NCBI GenBank assembly: GCA_003612395.1
Contig: RAYQ01000002.1
Span: forward strand, 124,001 to 188,000
Origin: Parablautia intestinalis
GTDB lineage: Bacteria > Bacillota > Clostridia > Lachnospirales > Lachnospiraceae
Direction: 5' to 3'
DNA length: 64,000 nt
Shown here: positions 53,160-61,495 of the stretch, in pieces
Position numbering within the stretch: the stretch's first letter is position 1
Layout of the letters: the number at the start of each line of letters is the position of its first letter
Made by a program: the position numbers and the translations under genes
The notes under the pieces: generated by a model
What the model was told of the DNA's origin: nothing
The model's database searches: none
What the model saw: only the letters and a program-made list of their open reading frames with translations

Positions 53160-54494
53160 TTGATAACACCGAAAGTTAATTTTGCAAAATACATAAGTGT
53201 AAAGGATGATTCTCTTTTTAAGGTGAGTGGCAAGGTGGTCAATGTGGTGGGCCTTACCATTGAATCGGCGGGGCCGGCAGCGAAGCTGGGGGACATTTGC
53301 ATGATTTATCCTGTGGAGGGCGGTCGTAATGAAAGCCCCTCCCCGGCAGAGGTAGTTGGTTTTAAAGAGGGAAAAAATCTTCTGATGCCCTACCAGAATG
53401 TGGTAGGAATAGGCCCCGGGAGTATTGTAGAAAATACCGGGGCTCCTTTAAAGGTACGGGTAGATGCGGGACTTTTAGGGCATGCCCTTGACGGACTGGG
53501 AATGCCTGATACAGGGCAGGAGCCGACAGGAGAGGAATATTCGGTTGAGGCAAAGCCGCCGGATCCTATGAGCAGAAAGATTATTGACGAGGTATTGCCG
53601 CTGGGGGTAAAAGCAGTAGACGGTCTTATTACAGTTGGCAAGGGACAGAGAATTGGTATCTTTGCCGGTTCAGGTGTGGGAAAATCCACGCTGATGGGTA
53701 TGTTTGCCAGAAACACCAGGGCAGACATCAATGTGATTGCTCTGATTGGAGAGCGGGGCAGGGAGGTCAGGGAGTTTATTGAAAGGGACTTAGGCCCTGA
53801 GGGTATGAAGCGGTCGGTGGTAGTGGTAGCGACTTCCGATAAGCCAGCCTTAGAGCGTAAAAAAGCGGCGCAGACGGCTACGGCAATAGCTGAATATTTC
53901 CGGGATCAGGGAAAAGACGTTCTTTTGATGATGGATTCTCTCACCCGTTTTTCCATGGCCCAAAGAGAGATAGGCCTTGCCAGCGGAGAACCACCTGTGT
54001 CAAGAGGCTATCCGCCCAGCGTGTATTCCGAAATGCCAAAGCTCCTGGAGCGGGCAGGCAGATCGGATAAAGGTTCCATCACCGGTTTATATACTGTTCT
54101 GGTAGACGGGGATGATTTTAATGAGCCAATTACGGATACTGCAAGAAGTATTTTAGACGGGCATATTGTGCTGGACAGAAAGCTTGCCCATAAAAATCAC
54201 TATCCGGCTATCGATGTTCTTCAGAGCATCTCAAGATGTATGAGTCAGATAGCGGACAGGGACCACAAAAGTTATGCGGGAAAACTGAAAAATGTTCTTG
54301 CAACTTACAATGAGGCTGAAGATTTGATTAATATTGGCGCTTACAAATCCGGCAGTAATCCGGATATTGATTTTGCAATCAGCAAAATTGGAGAGGTAAA
54401 TCAGTTTCTGATGCAGGACGTGGAGGAGAAAGTATCGTTTGAGGAGTCAGTAGAGCTTTTAAAGGGAATTTTTGTCAGTGGAGCGGAAGCATAA
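53160..54494 (+). CDS. fliI: Flagellum-specific export ATPase FliI
   Basis: A 444-residue ATPase of the type III export apparatus. Seen: Walker A GIFAGSGVGKSTLMGMF near residue 160, IGERGREVREFIE, Walker B VLLMMDSLTRF near 258, and the conserved SRGYPPSVYSEMPKLLERAG. The TTG start at 53160 gives the usual length; a longer reading from 53082 adds 26 residues without a ribosome-binding site. Ends immediately before fliJ. Confidence 0.93.
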   Translation: MITPKVNFAKYISVKDDSLFKVSGKVVNVVGLTIESAGPAAKLGDICMIYPVEGGRNESPSPAEVVGFKEGKNLLMPYQNVVGIGPGSIVENTGAPLKVRVDAGLLGHALDGLGMPDTGQEPTGEEYSVEAKPPDPMSRKIIDEVLPLGVKAVDGLITVGKGQRIGIFAGSGVGKSTLMGMFARNTRADINVIALIGERGREVREFIERDLGPEGMKRSVVVVATSDKPALERKKAAQTATAIAEYFRDQGKDVLLMMDSLTRFSMAQREIGLASGEPPVSRGYPPSVYSEMPKLLERAGRSDKGSITGLYTVLVDGDDFNEPITDTARSILDGHIVLDRKLAHKNHYPAIDVLQSISRCMSQIADRDHKSYAGKLKNVLATYNEAEDLINIGAYKSGSNPDIDFAISKIGEVNQFLMQDVEEKVSFEESVELLKGIFVSGAEA

Positions 54495-54935
54495 ATGGCG
54501 AGATTTAGATACCGGATGCAGAGTATCCTGAATATTAAGGAAAAATTGGAAGAGCAGGCTAAGATGGAGTTTGCCGCTGCCAGAATGCATCTGGATGAGG
54601 AAGAAGAAAAATTACAGGTGCTTTTTGACAGAAAAGAGTCTTACGAAAATAAAGGCAGGGAGCTTAGAAAAAGCAGCCTGAAGGTTCCGGATATCCTGGA
54701 AAACCGGGATGCAATTGCCGTGATGGATGAATTCATTTTTCTGCAAAAACGGCAGGTAAAGCTGGCTGAGGATGAACTTGAGGCGGCGCGATTGAAACTG
54801 CAGCTTGCCAGACAGGAGACCAGGACCCAGGAGAGACTGCGCGAGAAGGCTTTCGAGGTGTTTATACATGAGGAGAATGTCAAAGAAGCTAAGGAAGTGG
54901 ATGAGCTAACCAGCTATACCCACGGACGGAAATAA
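54495..54935 (+). CDS. fliJ: Flagellar export chaperone FliJ
   Basis: A 146-residue protein that is almost wholly coiled coil, starting MARFRYRMQSILNIKEKLEE, the typical FliJ opening. It links FliI to the export gate. ATG follows the fliI stop with no gap; GGAG lies inside the end of fliI. Confidence 0.93.
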   Translation: MARFRYRMQSILNIKEKLEEQAKMEFAAARMHLDEEEEKLQVLFDRKESYENKGRELRKSSLKVPDILENRDAIAVMDEFIFLQKRQVKLAEDELEAARLKLQLARQETRTQERLREKAFEVFIHEENVKEAKEVDELTSYTHGRK

Positions 54936-54983
54936 AATGTCCCGCTGCTTGTAACGAAATTACTGACCGGGAGGTATGAAGAT

Positions 54984-55868
54984 ATGCCAATAGATGAGGA
55001 AATGAGTTTTGATGACGCGAAGCTGGAAAAGAAGCGTCTCAAAGAGGAAAAGAAAAAATTAAAACAGGAACAAAAAGAGCAGCGAAAAGCTGCAAAAGAA
55101 AAGGCAAGAGAAATAGCCGATCAGGAGGAAGAACTCATAGGCGCAGAAGGCGCAGGCAGCGGTTCCGTTTTTTTGGTCACGTTTATTATCGTGCTGATTT
55201 GGGTCGCTATTTTGTGCCTGGTTGTTAAACTGGATTTTGGCGGCTTTGGAAGTAATGTATTAACGCCTGTTTTAAAGGATGTGCCGGTGCTTAATATGAT
55301 CCTGCCGGGCAGTGCTGATACAGAAGGAGGATCGGAAGGGGAAGAAGACGGCTACGGTGGTTACACAAGCATTGAGGAGGCAGTGGACTATATTAAGGAA
55401 CTTGAGCTTGAGCTGGAGAGGGCCCAGTCCGCCCAGTCGGATAAAAACAAAGAGGTGGATGAGCTTAGGGCTGAGGTAGATCGCCTAAAGACTTTTGAGG
55501 ACAGTCAGGTAGAATTCCAGAGAATTAAAACGGAATTTTATGAGGAAGTGGTTTATGCAGACAAAGGACCCGGCATTGAGGAATACCAGAAGTATTACGA
55601 GGAGATGGATCCTGCAACTGCGGAATACCTCTACAAGCAGGTAGTTGCACAGACCGCGGAGAGCAAGGAGATTGAGGAATATGCAAAAACCTATTCCGCC
55701 ATGAAACCCAAGGCAGCCGCCGCGATTTTGGCGGAAATGACAGATAATCTGGATTTGGCAGTCAGGATACTGGGTGCAATGGAAGCAGATAGCAGGGCTA
55801 AAATTTTGGAGGCAATGGACCCCGAAATTGCGGCGCGGATCACAAAAATTATGGATCCCGAACCTTAA
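54984..55868 (+). CDS. MotE-like flagellar protein
   Basis: A 294-residue protein: a highly charged N-terminus (K/E-rich, residues 10-50), one transmembrane segment (about 61-83), a coiled coil (130-170), and a C-terminal region of helical repeats resembling the MgtE N-terminal fold (YSAMKPKAAAAILAEM, AVRILGAMEADSRAKILEAM, DPEIAARITKIM). MotE/FlbB-like proteins sit between fliJ and fliK in Gram-positive flagellar operons and are thought to help the stator or MotB stay in place. Not a magnesium transporter; the rest of MgtE is absent. Confidence 0.8.
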   Translation: MPIDEEMSFDDAKLEKKRLKEEKKKLKQEQKEQRKAAKEKAREIADQEEELIGAEGAGSGSVFLVTFIIVLIWVAILCLVVKLDFGGFGSNVLTPVLKDVPVLNMILPGSADTEGGSEGEEDGYGGYTSIEEAVDYIKELELELERAQSAQSDKNKEVDELRAEVDRLKTFEDSQVEFQRIKTEFYEEVVYADKGPGIEEYQKYYEEMDPATAEYLYKQVVAQTAESKEIEEYAKTYSAMKPKAAAAILAEMTDNLDLAVRILGAMEADSRAKILEAMDPEIAARITKIMDPEP

Positions 55869-55949
55869 ACAATCTGTTTCCTTAACCGATATAAATTATG
55901 TACCTTGAAAAAGAGCCTTAACAGGCTTATAAAGACAGGAGGGATGTGA

Positions 55950-57350
55950 ATGACAAGCGCACCTGTAAAGGAAATGAATCCCCTGATGAATTTGACGGGA
56001 GGACGAAATTCCGTAAAAACAGGCAGTACGGTGGAACCCCCCGGGAGTTTTGGCGATATAATGAACAAAACAAAGGGCGGCAGTTCGTACAACCAATTTC
56101 AGTCGATTGCCAGTGGGAACAGTATGAAAACACCCGCACCGCAGACTGTAAACAGCCGCAGGGAGAGCATAAAGCCCCAGGAAGCTGTGAAAGAGCCGGC
56201 AAAACCGGATAACCTGACTAAAGAACAGGAACAGGCATTAGAGGAAGCCGGAGAAAAGGTTATTGATGAAATTGCGGAGGAATTAGGCGTTTCCAGAGAA
56301 GATGTGGAGAAGGCCATGGAGGCATTAGGGCTTTCGGTGTTTGCACTTTTTGAGCCGTCTAATTTAACGCAGCTGGTATTAATGGTGAGCGGTGCCGAGG
56401 ATGCAACTGTGCTCCTTACGGATGGCAATCTTTTTGACAGTCTGCAAAATCTGCTGGGTGCTATGCAGGAGCTGAAGGCGGAGCTTTCCGGGGAACTGGG
56501 AATAACCCCTGAGGATATGCAGAGCGTGCTTGAAGAAATGCAAAACCATATGGAGCAGCATGTGCAGGATGCACCGGCCGCGGCAGAGACAAATGAGCCT
56601 CAAATTACAGTGGTGGTAAAGTCCGGGGATGATACGGTTAAGCTTGCAGCCGATGAAAACGGCAATACCGCCAAAGTTGTGGATGTGGTATCGGCAGAAC
56701 CGAAAACACAGACAGATGCTGTGAGCGAACAGACAGGCAGCCAGGAACAAAAAGGTGATGAAGGCAGCCGGGATAAGTCTCAGGATGCCGGAACAGGAAA
56801 TCTGCTTCTTAATACACTCTCAGATAACAGCCTTAAGAGTGCTGAAGTTTCCTTTGAACAGACCACAGAAGTTTTCAGCCAGCAGACAAGGGACATTATG
56901 GATCAGATTATGAACTATATGAAGATTCAGTTAAAGCCCGGTATGGAACAGTTAGAAATGCAACTGCACCCGGAAAGTCTTGGAACCGTACATATCCAGC
57001 TTACCTCTAAAGGCGGTGAGGTGACGGCACAGTTCCAGGTACAAAATGAAGCTGTAAAGGCAGCCATTGAAAGCCAGATAACAACGCTTCAGGAAAGCCT
57101 GCGGGAGCAGGGAGTAAAAGTGGAAGCGGTTCAGGTTAGTGTGGAAAGCCATGGATTTGAGAGTAATCTCTGGCAGGGACAGAAAAGAGAAGAAAACGCC
57201 GATACTTCATCAGAAAACAGCAGAAGGCTGCTTAGAAGAATCAATTTAAATGAGCCGGGAGGCGCGTTTGATGAGGAAGCAAGCGAGGAAGAAGTCCTTG
57301 CAGCCAAAGTGATGGAAATGAATGGCAATACGGTGGACTATACTGTCTGA
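55950..57350 (+). CDS. fliK: Flagellar hook-length control protein FliK
   Basis: A 466-residue protein with a long low-complexity middle and a C-terminal Flg_hook domain: MEQLEMQLHPESLGTVHIQL near residue 333, GEVTAQFQVQNEAVKAAIES near 356 and LREQGVKVEAVQVSVE near 386. This domain switches the export gate when the hook is finished. GGAGG lies 9 bases before ATG. The sequence is poorly conserved outside the C-terminal domain, as usual. Confidence 0.9.
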   Translation: MTSAPVKEMNPLMNLTGGRNSVKTGSTVEPPGSFGDIMNKTKGGSSYNQFQSIASGNSMKTPAPQTVNSRRESIKPQEAVKEPAKPDNLTKEQEQALEEAGEKVIDEIAEELGVSREDVEKAMEALGLSVFALFEPSNLTQLVLMVSGAEDATVLLTDGNLFDSLQNLLGAMQELKAELSGELGITPEDMQSVLEEMQNHMEQHVQDAPAAAETNEPQITVVVKSGDDTVKLAADENGNTAKVVDVVSAEPKTQTDAVSEQTGSQEQKGDEGSRDKSQDAGTGNLLLNTLSDNSLKSAEVSFEQTTEVFSQQTRDIMDQIMNYMKIQLKPGMEQLEMQLHPESLGTVHIQLTSKGGEVTAQFQVQNEAVKAAIESQITTLQESLREQGVKVEAVQVSVESHGFESNLWQGQKREENADTSSENSRRLLRRINLNEPGGAFDEEASEEEVLAAKVMEMNGNTVDYTV

Positions 57351-57406
57351 GGCGTTCGCGCATTAGAGCACAAATTTGCAGTTCAGGAAAGGAGCATAGC
57401 ATTAAT

Positions 57407-58174
57407 ATGGTAGATGCAGTAGTAAAAAATGGAGTGATTGAGGAAACCGCATCGGAAAGCTCCATTAAGAAAGCCGCTACAAAAAACGGCATGGACAAAG
57501 ATGCGTTTTTACAGCTTTTAGTAGCGCAGATGAAGTATCAGGATCCCTTAGAGCCCACCTCTAATACGGAGTATATTTCTCAGTATGCAACCTTTTCACA
57601 GGTGGAGCAGATGCAGAACATGGCAGCGACCATGGAGCTTACAAGAGCTTCTTCCATGGTAGGAAAGCTGGTTGAAGTAAATACTGTGGACAGCGCAGGA
57701 AACGCCAAAGTAGTTCAGGGCACGGTGGAATATGTGGCCTATGAAAATAATAAGGCGTTTGTTTCCATTGATGGCGCTCTTTATTCCATAGACGATGTGG
57801 TTGCGGTTGTAGATGAAACTTATCAGTCAGCCCTTGATTTGGCGATATCATTTACGGCAGCTATGGATAAACTTCCCAGACTTGAGTTTATTACCCTTGA
57901 GGATAAGGAAAACATTGAAACCTTACAGAAAATTTTCAATGGTATGACAGCTTACCAGCAGTCCTTCATTGATAAGAAAAATGTCGAAAAGCTGCAAAAA
58001 TATGTGGAGAGAATTGCTGAGCTTACAGAAGCAGCGAAGCCTGATAAGCCTGAAGAAGGTGATGACAAGGTTGAGGAAGGCGATGACAAAGTAGAAGAAG
58101 GCACAGGCGCAGGGGAAGAGGACAAAGAAGAAACAGGTGAAGGGAGCGGAGCCGGTGTGGAAGGCAGCGAATAA
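57407..58174 (+). CDS. flgD: Hook-assembly scaffold FlgD with extra C-terminal module
   Basis: A 255-residue protein. Residues about 20-85 carry the FlgD core: GMDKDAFLQLLVAQMKYQDP, LEPTSNTEYISQYATFSQVE and MGKL-like SSMVGKLVEVNT. A short beta region follows to about residue 135. Residues about 145-212 then form a helical module (LPRLEFITLEDKENIETLQK, FNGMTAYQQSFIDKKNVEKL) like those in Gram-positive surface proteins, and the tail is a repeated acidic sequence (KVEEGDD twice, then E/G-rich). FlgD caps the growing hook, and the extra part is unusual. AAAGGAG lies about 14 bases before ATG. Confidence 0.88.
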   Translation: MVDAVVKNGVIEETASESSIKKAATKNGMDKDAFLQLLVAQMKYQDPLEPTSNTEYISQYATFSQVEQMQNMAATMELTRASSMVGKLVEVNTVDSAGNAKVVQGTVEYVAYENNKAFVSIDGALYSIDDVVAVVDETYQSALDLAISFTAAMDKLPRLEFITLEDKENIETLQKIFNGMTAYQQSFIDKKNVEKLQKYVERIAELTEAAKPDKPEEGDDKVEEGDDKVEEGTGAGEEDKEETGEGSGAGVEGSE

Positions 58175-58309
58175 ACAGCGCAGGCCTTATGAAAGATATT
58201 TTACCGCTTTATAAAAAGCCGGAACAGAAATTGCAGGATGCAGGATTAACCGCTACAAAAATATGCGCCGGGCAGGATTGGCGGCCCGAGGCGGGAATGG
58301 GGGATGAAT

Positions 58310-58708
58310 ATGCAGGTTCAAAACAAAGGATTTCTTTCTATTGAACAATTGCAGGATCAATACCTGAAACAAAATAAAAGCGGGACATCGCAGGTGGCCA
58401 CGGAGGGTCAGTCTTTTCAGGAAATTTTAGAAAATAGCCGTGCCAGGGCACAGGGGCAGGTAAGATTTTCCAAGCATGCCGCAGGAAGATTGGCAGATCG
58501 GAACATTGAACTTACCACAGGCCAGATGGAACGCTTGCAGGAAGGCGCGCAGAAAGCGCAGATGAAAGGAATCAGAGAATCGCTTGTGATTGTTGATCAG
58601 CTTGCTTTTATCGTAAATATACCCAATAATACGGTAGTGACAGCAATGAATCAGCAGGACGCGGCGGAAAATGTATTTACTAACATTGACGGTGCCGTAA
58701 TTATATAG
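58310..58708 (+). CDS. Flagellar operon protein, TIGR02530 type
   Basis: A 132-residue protein found between flgD and flgE in many Firmicutes. Seen: FSKHAAGRLADRNIELTTGQ near residue 52, then ESLVIVDQLAFIVNIPNNTV and the ending VFTNIDGAVII. Function is not established. ATG 58310 has GGGGG six bases before; ATG 58304 touches it. Confidence 0.88.
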   Translation: MQVQNKGFLSIEQLQDQYLKQNKSGTSQVATEGQSFQEILENSRARAQGQVRFSKHAAGRLADRNIELTTGQMERLQEGAQKAQMKGIRESLVIVDQLAFIVNIPNNTVVTAMNQQDAAENVFTNIDGAVII

Positions 58709-58786
58709 CCGGACCTTAGGGAGGCAAAAAGTTCCTGAATGACAGAAGGAACAAAAGGCACGTGATTTTAAGGAGGTCATTTCATT

Positions 58787-60253
58787 ATGATGAGATCATT
58801 ATTTTCTGGTGTGGCAGGTTTAAGAACACACCAGACAAGGATGGACGTTATTGGTAATAATATTGCCAATGTCAACACCACAGCGTACAAATCACAATCC
58901 ATGACATTTGCAGATTTGATGTACCAGACCACACAGGCTGCTTCCGGTGCAAACCCGGTAACAGGCGTGGCAGGTACCAACGCAAGACAAATCGGTCTTG
59001 GCGCTAAGACCAGTGCAATCAAGACAAATATTTCCGGTCAGGGTTCAGCCCAGAATACCAACGATCCCTTTGACATTATGATCAGCGGGGATGCATTCTT
59101 CGTAGTAAGCAATGGTTCGGAAAACTTCTTCACCAGAGATGGTTCCTTCTACATTGACGGTAAAGGAAATCTCGCGATGACCAGTACCGGTTACAACGTA
59201 ATGGGCTGGGGAGTAGATCCTGAAAATCCAAATAACATTCAAAAGGCCCGTGTACAGCCTCTGCGAATCATGACAGAGCAGAATATGACATATCCTCCGG
59301 AGGCAACCTCAAAGGCTACCGTAGGCGGACTGGTTGATAAAAACGATAATGACATTAATCACGAAGACGGAAGAATACTTGACTTGGAATTTTTTGATAA
59401 TCAGGGATATAAGTATACGGCCAGAATGAGCGTTCACAATATTGACGGCGATACAGGCCAGTTCTATGTACAGCTGGACGATATTATCAGCGAAGGATCA
59501 GGCAAATCTATTATGTACGAGTTAGACGCGAATGGCGAGCCTGTAGTTGATGCTAACGGTCAGAAGACTTTAACAGCTATTGGCCAGCAGGTTAAATTTA
59601 ATGAAGGGGGAACAGGCTATACGCCGGCCGGCGGAACTGCAGCTCCCAGGACAGCATTGTTAAATTACAGAAACGGTAAAGGAACCTTCCAGAGTGTCGG
59701 CGAGGCACACAATGCGGATAAGGATTATACCACGGTAGGAAAGACTTCTATTACATTAGGATTGGCAGATATTCCCAATTTCGGTGATATCGAAATAGAC
59801 TTCTCCACAACCAGCAACTATGATAACAACGGCGTTGCCACCATCAGCGCATATGCCGGAGATCAGACCGGGTTGGGTGAGGGCCGCAAAGAAGGTGAAT
59901 TAAGCGGTATTTCCGTTCAGAGAGACGGTAAAATCTACGCATCTTACGATAACGGTCAAAGAAGGCTGTTAGGACAGATTGCATCCGCCACTTTTGCAAA
60001 CCCTTCAGGCCTTTCCAAGGAAGGTGACAACCTTTATTCTGCAACCTTAAACTCAGGGGAGTTTGATGGAATTGGTGAGGACATCACCGCAGGCGGCGGC
60101 AAGATGGAATCCGGCGTACTGGAAATGAGCAATGTAGACTTAGCCTCTGAATTTACCGAAATGATTACAACTCAGAGGGGTTTCCAGGCTAACAGCCGTA
60201 TCATCACGGTGTCAGATACCCTGCTTGAAGAACTTACCAACCTGAAGCGATAA
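58787..60253 (+). CDS. flgE: Flagellar hook protein FlgE
   Basis: A 488-residue hook subunit: N-terminal rod/hook signature MRSLFSGVAGLRTHQTRMDV then IGNNIANVNTTAYKSQ, a central FlgE D2-type region, and the C-terminal FMITTQ-like helix (LASEFTEMITTQRGFQANSR, ISDTLL-like end VSDTLLEELTNLKR). GGAGG precedes the double ATG. It is followed by a terminator-like hairpin and a 247-bp gap before flbD, so the distal genes may be partly separately expressed. Confidence 0.95.
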   Translation: MMRSLFSGVAGLRTHQTRMDVIGNNIANVNTTAYKSQSMTFADLMYQTTQAASGANPVTGVAGTNARQIGLGAKTSAIKTNISGQGSAQNTNDPFDIMISGDAFFVVSNGSENFFTRDGSFYIDGKGNLAMTSTGYNVMGWGVDPENPNNIQKARVQPLRIMTEQNMTYPPEATSKATVGGLVDKNDNDINHEDGRILDLEFFDNQGYKYTARMSVHNIDGDTGQFYVQLDDIISEGSGKSIMYELDANGEPVVDANGQKTLTAIGQQVKFNEGGTGYTPAGGTAAPRTALLNYRNGKGTFQSVGEAHNADKDYTTVGKTSITLGLADIPNFGDIEIDFSTTSNYDNNGVATISAYAGDQTGLGEGRKEGELSGISVQRDGKIYASYDNGQRRLLGQIASATFANPSGLSKEGDNLYSATLNSGEFDGIGEDITAGGGKMESGVLEMSNVDLASEFTEMITTQRGFQANSRIITVSDTLLEELTNLKR

Positions 60254-60332
60254 TTTTTAACATGCATTTGCCATTTATATTGGCATATGAAAGAATCATT
60301 TGTAATATAAATAGAAATATATTATGCATAAA

Positions 60333-60369
60333 AACAAATACTGCCGTACCTTGCGGGGCAGTTTATTGT
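60333..60369 (-). repeat. REP-like repeat, diverged copy 12
   Basis: Exactly 37 bp in reverse orientation (aacaaatactgccgtacctt onward, ending gtttattgt). It is followed by AAGCTAAAGG and a hairpin, the same order as in the 81-bp modules. Confidence 0.7.
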
Positions 60370-60378
60370 AAGCTAAAG

Positions 60379-60406
60379 GGAACCGAGCCATAACCCGGTT
60401 CCTTTT
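60379..60406 (+). terminator. Hairpin after flgE
   Basis: GGAACCG (60379-60385) pairs with CGGTTCC (60396-60402), followed by TTTT. It takes the place of the second hairpin of the repeat module. Confidence 0.65.
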
Positions 60407-60500
60407 AGCGTAAAGAAGGCATCCGGCAGAAAACCATAAAGAATTCGTTAATTAATATCACTGGAAAAAATTACAGTAGCGCAGGAGGGAACAACGTGAT

Positions 60501-60686
60501 ATGATAGAGGTGACTAAAATTAACGGGACTAAGGTTTTAATAAATCCCGATCTGATTGAGCTTGTGGAGGAAACGCCTGACACGGTAATCGCCTTTACCA
60601 CGGGCAGAAAAATAATTGTAAAAGAAAGTAGACAAGACGTAAAAAATCTTGTAAAATCGTATAGAAAGGATTTTTTTGCAAATTAA
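60501..60686 (+). CDS. flbD: FlbD family protein
   Basis: A 61-residue protein (MIEVTKINGTKVLINPDLIE, then TVIAFTTGRKIIVKES), a short beta-rich protein conserved before motA in Gram-positive flagellar operons; also called SwrD, it raises motor power for swarming in Bacillus. AGGAGGGAACAACGTG lies upstream. Confidence 0.88.
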   Translation: MIEVTKINGTKVLINPDLIELVEETPDTVIAFTTGRKIIVKESRQDVKNLVKSYRKDFFAN

Positions 60687-60706
60687 TGCAAAAGGGGTGA
60701 GGAATT

Positions 60707-61495
60707 GTGGATATTGCGTCAATTTTAGGGTTAGGGCTTTGTTTCGGCATGTGTGCATTTGGTATTATCAATGCGGCAGGTATTGCAAACATAGGCAGAT
60801 ACGTGGATGTGGCGTCTGCCGTTATTACTTTTGGCGGTTCGTTCTTTGCCGTTCTGGCGTCTAAATCGCTCTCTGATTATCTTGCAGGACTTAAAAGCTT
60901 TCTTCTGGTTTTTAAAGCGTCCAGTACAGATACCAAGGAAATGATACAGAAGATCATTGACTTATCCAATATCGCCAGGAAAGAGGGGCTTTTGTCACTG
61001 GAGGAAGCTGCATCTAATCTGGATGATGATTTTATGAAAAAGGGAGTGCTGCTTATAGTAGACGGGACAGACCCGGAATTGGTGCGTGGAATCATGGAAA
61101 CGGAGTTGGTCAGCACAGAAGACAGACACAAAAGCAAGATTGCTTTTTGGGAGGACCTGGGATCAATGGGTCCTGCCTGGGGTATGATTGGTACCCTGGT
61201 TGGTCTGGTTAACATGCTTTACGAGATGGATAATCCTTCTACAATCGGACCTTCCATGGCGGTAGCTCTTATTACAACTTTGTATGGTTCCCTTCTGGCT
61301 AACTGGATATGTGCGCCGGTTGCAGGTAAGCTAAAATCAAATAACGCCAGTGAAATAATGCTCAAAGAAATTATGATTGAAGGTCTTCTCTCTATTCAGG
61401 CCGGTGAGAATCCCAGAGTAATAGAAGAGAAACTCAAGTCATTCATGGCACCGGGCGACCGAATGCTGGATGACGGAGGTGATGAGAATGGCTAA
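60707..61495 (+). CDS. motA: Flagellar motor stator protein MotA
   Basis: A 262-residue membrane protein with four hydrophobic segments (about residues 4-22, 33-52, 148-170, 180-200) and a cytoplasmic loop carrying the charged residues that touch FliG. The MotA signature region GSMGPAWGMIGTLVGLVNML lies near residue 148. GTG start, with GGGGTGAGG just upstream. The end overlaps motB by 8 bases. Confidence 0.95.
   Translation: MDIASILGLGLCFGMCAFGIINAAGIANIGRYVDVASAVITFGGSFFAVLASKSLSDYLAGLKSFLLVFKASSTDTKEMIQKIIDLSNIARKEGLLSLEEAASNLDDDFMKKGVLLIVDGTDPELVRGIMETELVSTEDRHKSKIAFWEDLGSMGPAWGMIGTLVGLVNMLYEMDNPSTIGPSMAVALITTLYGSLLANWICAPVAGKLKSNNASEIMLKEIMIEGLLSIQAGENPRVIEEKLKSFMAPGDRMLDDGGDENG

Noticed and set aside
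54984-55868. Magnesium transporter MgtE fragment
   Set aside because: Only the N-terminal helical-repeat fold is alike; the position between fliJ and fliK, and the transmembrane plus coiled-coil layout, fit MotE-like flagellar proteins.
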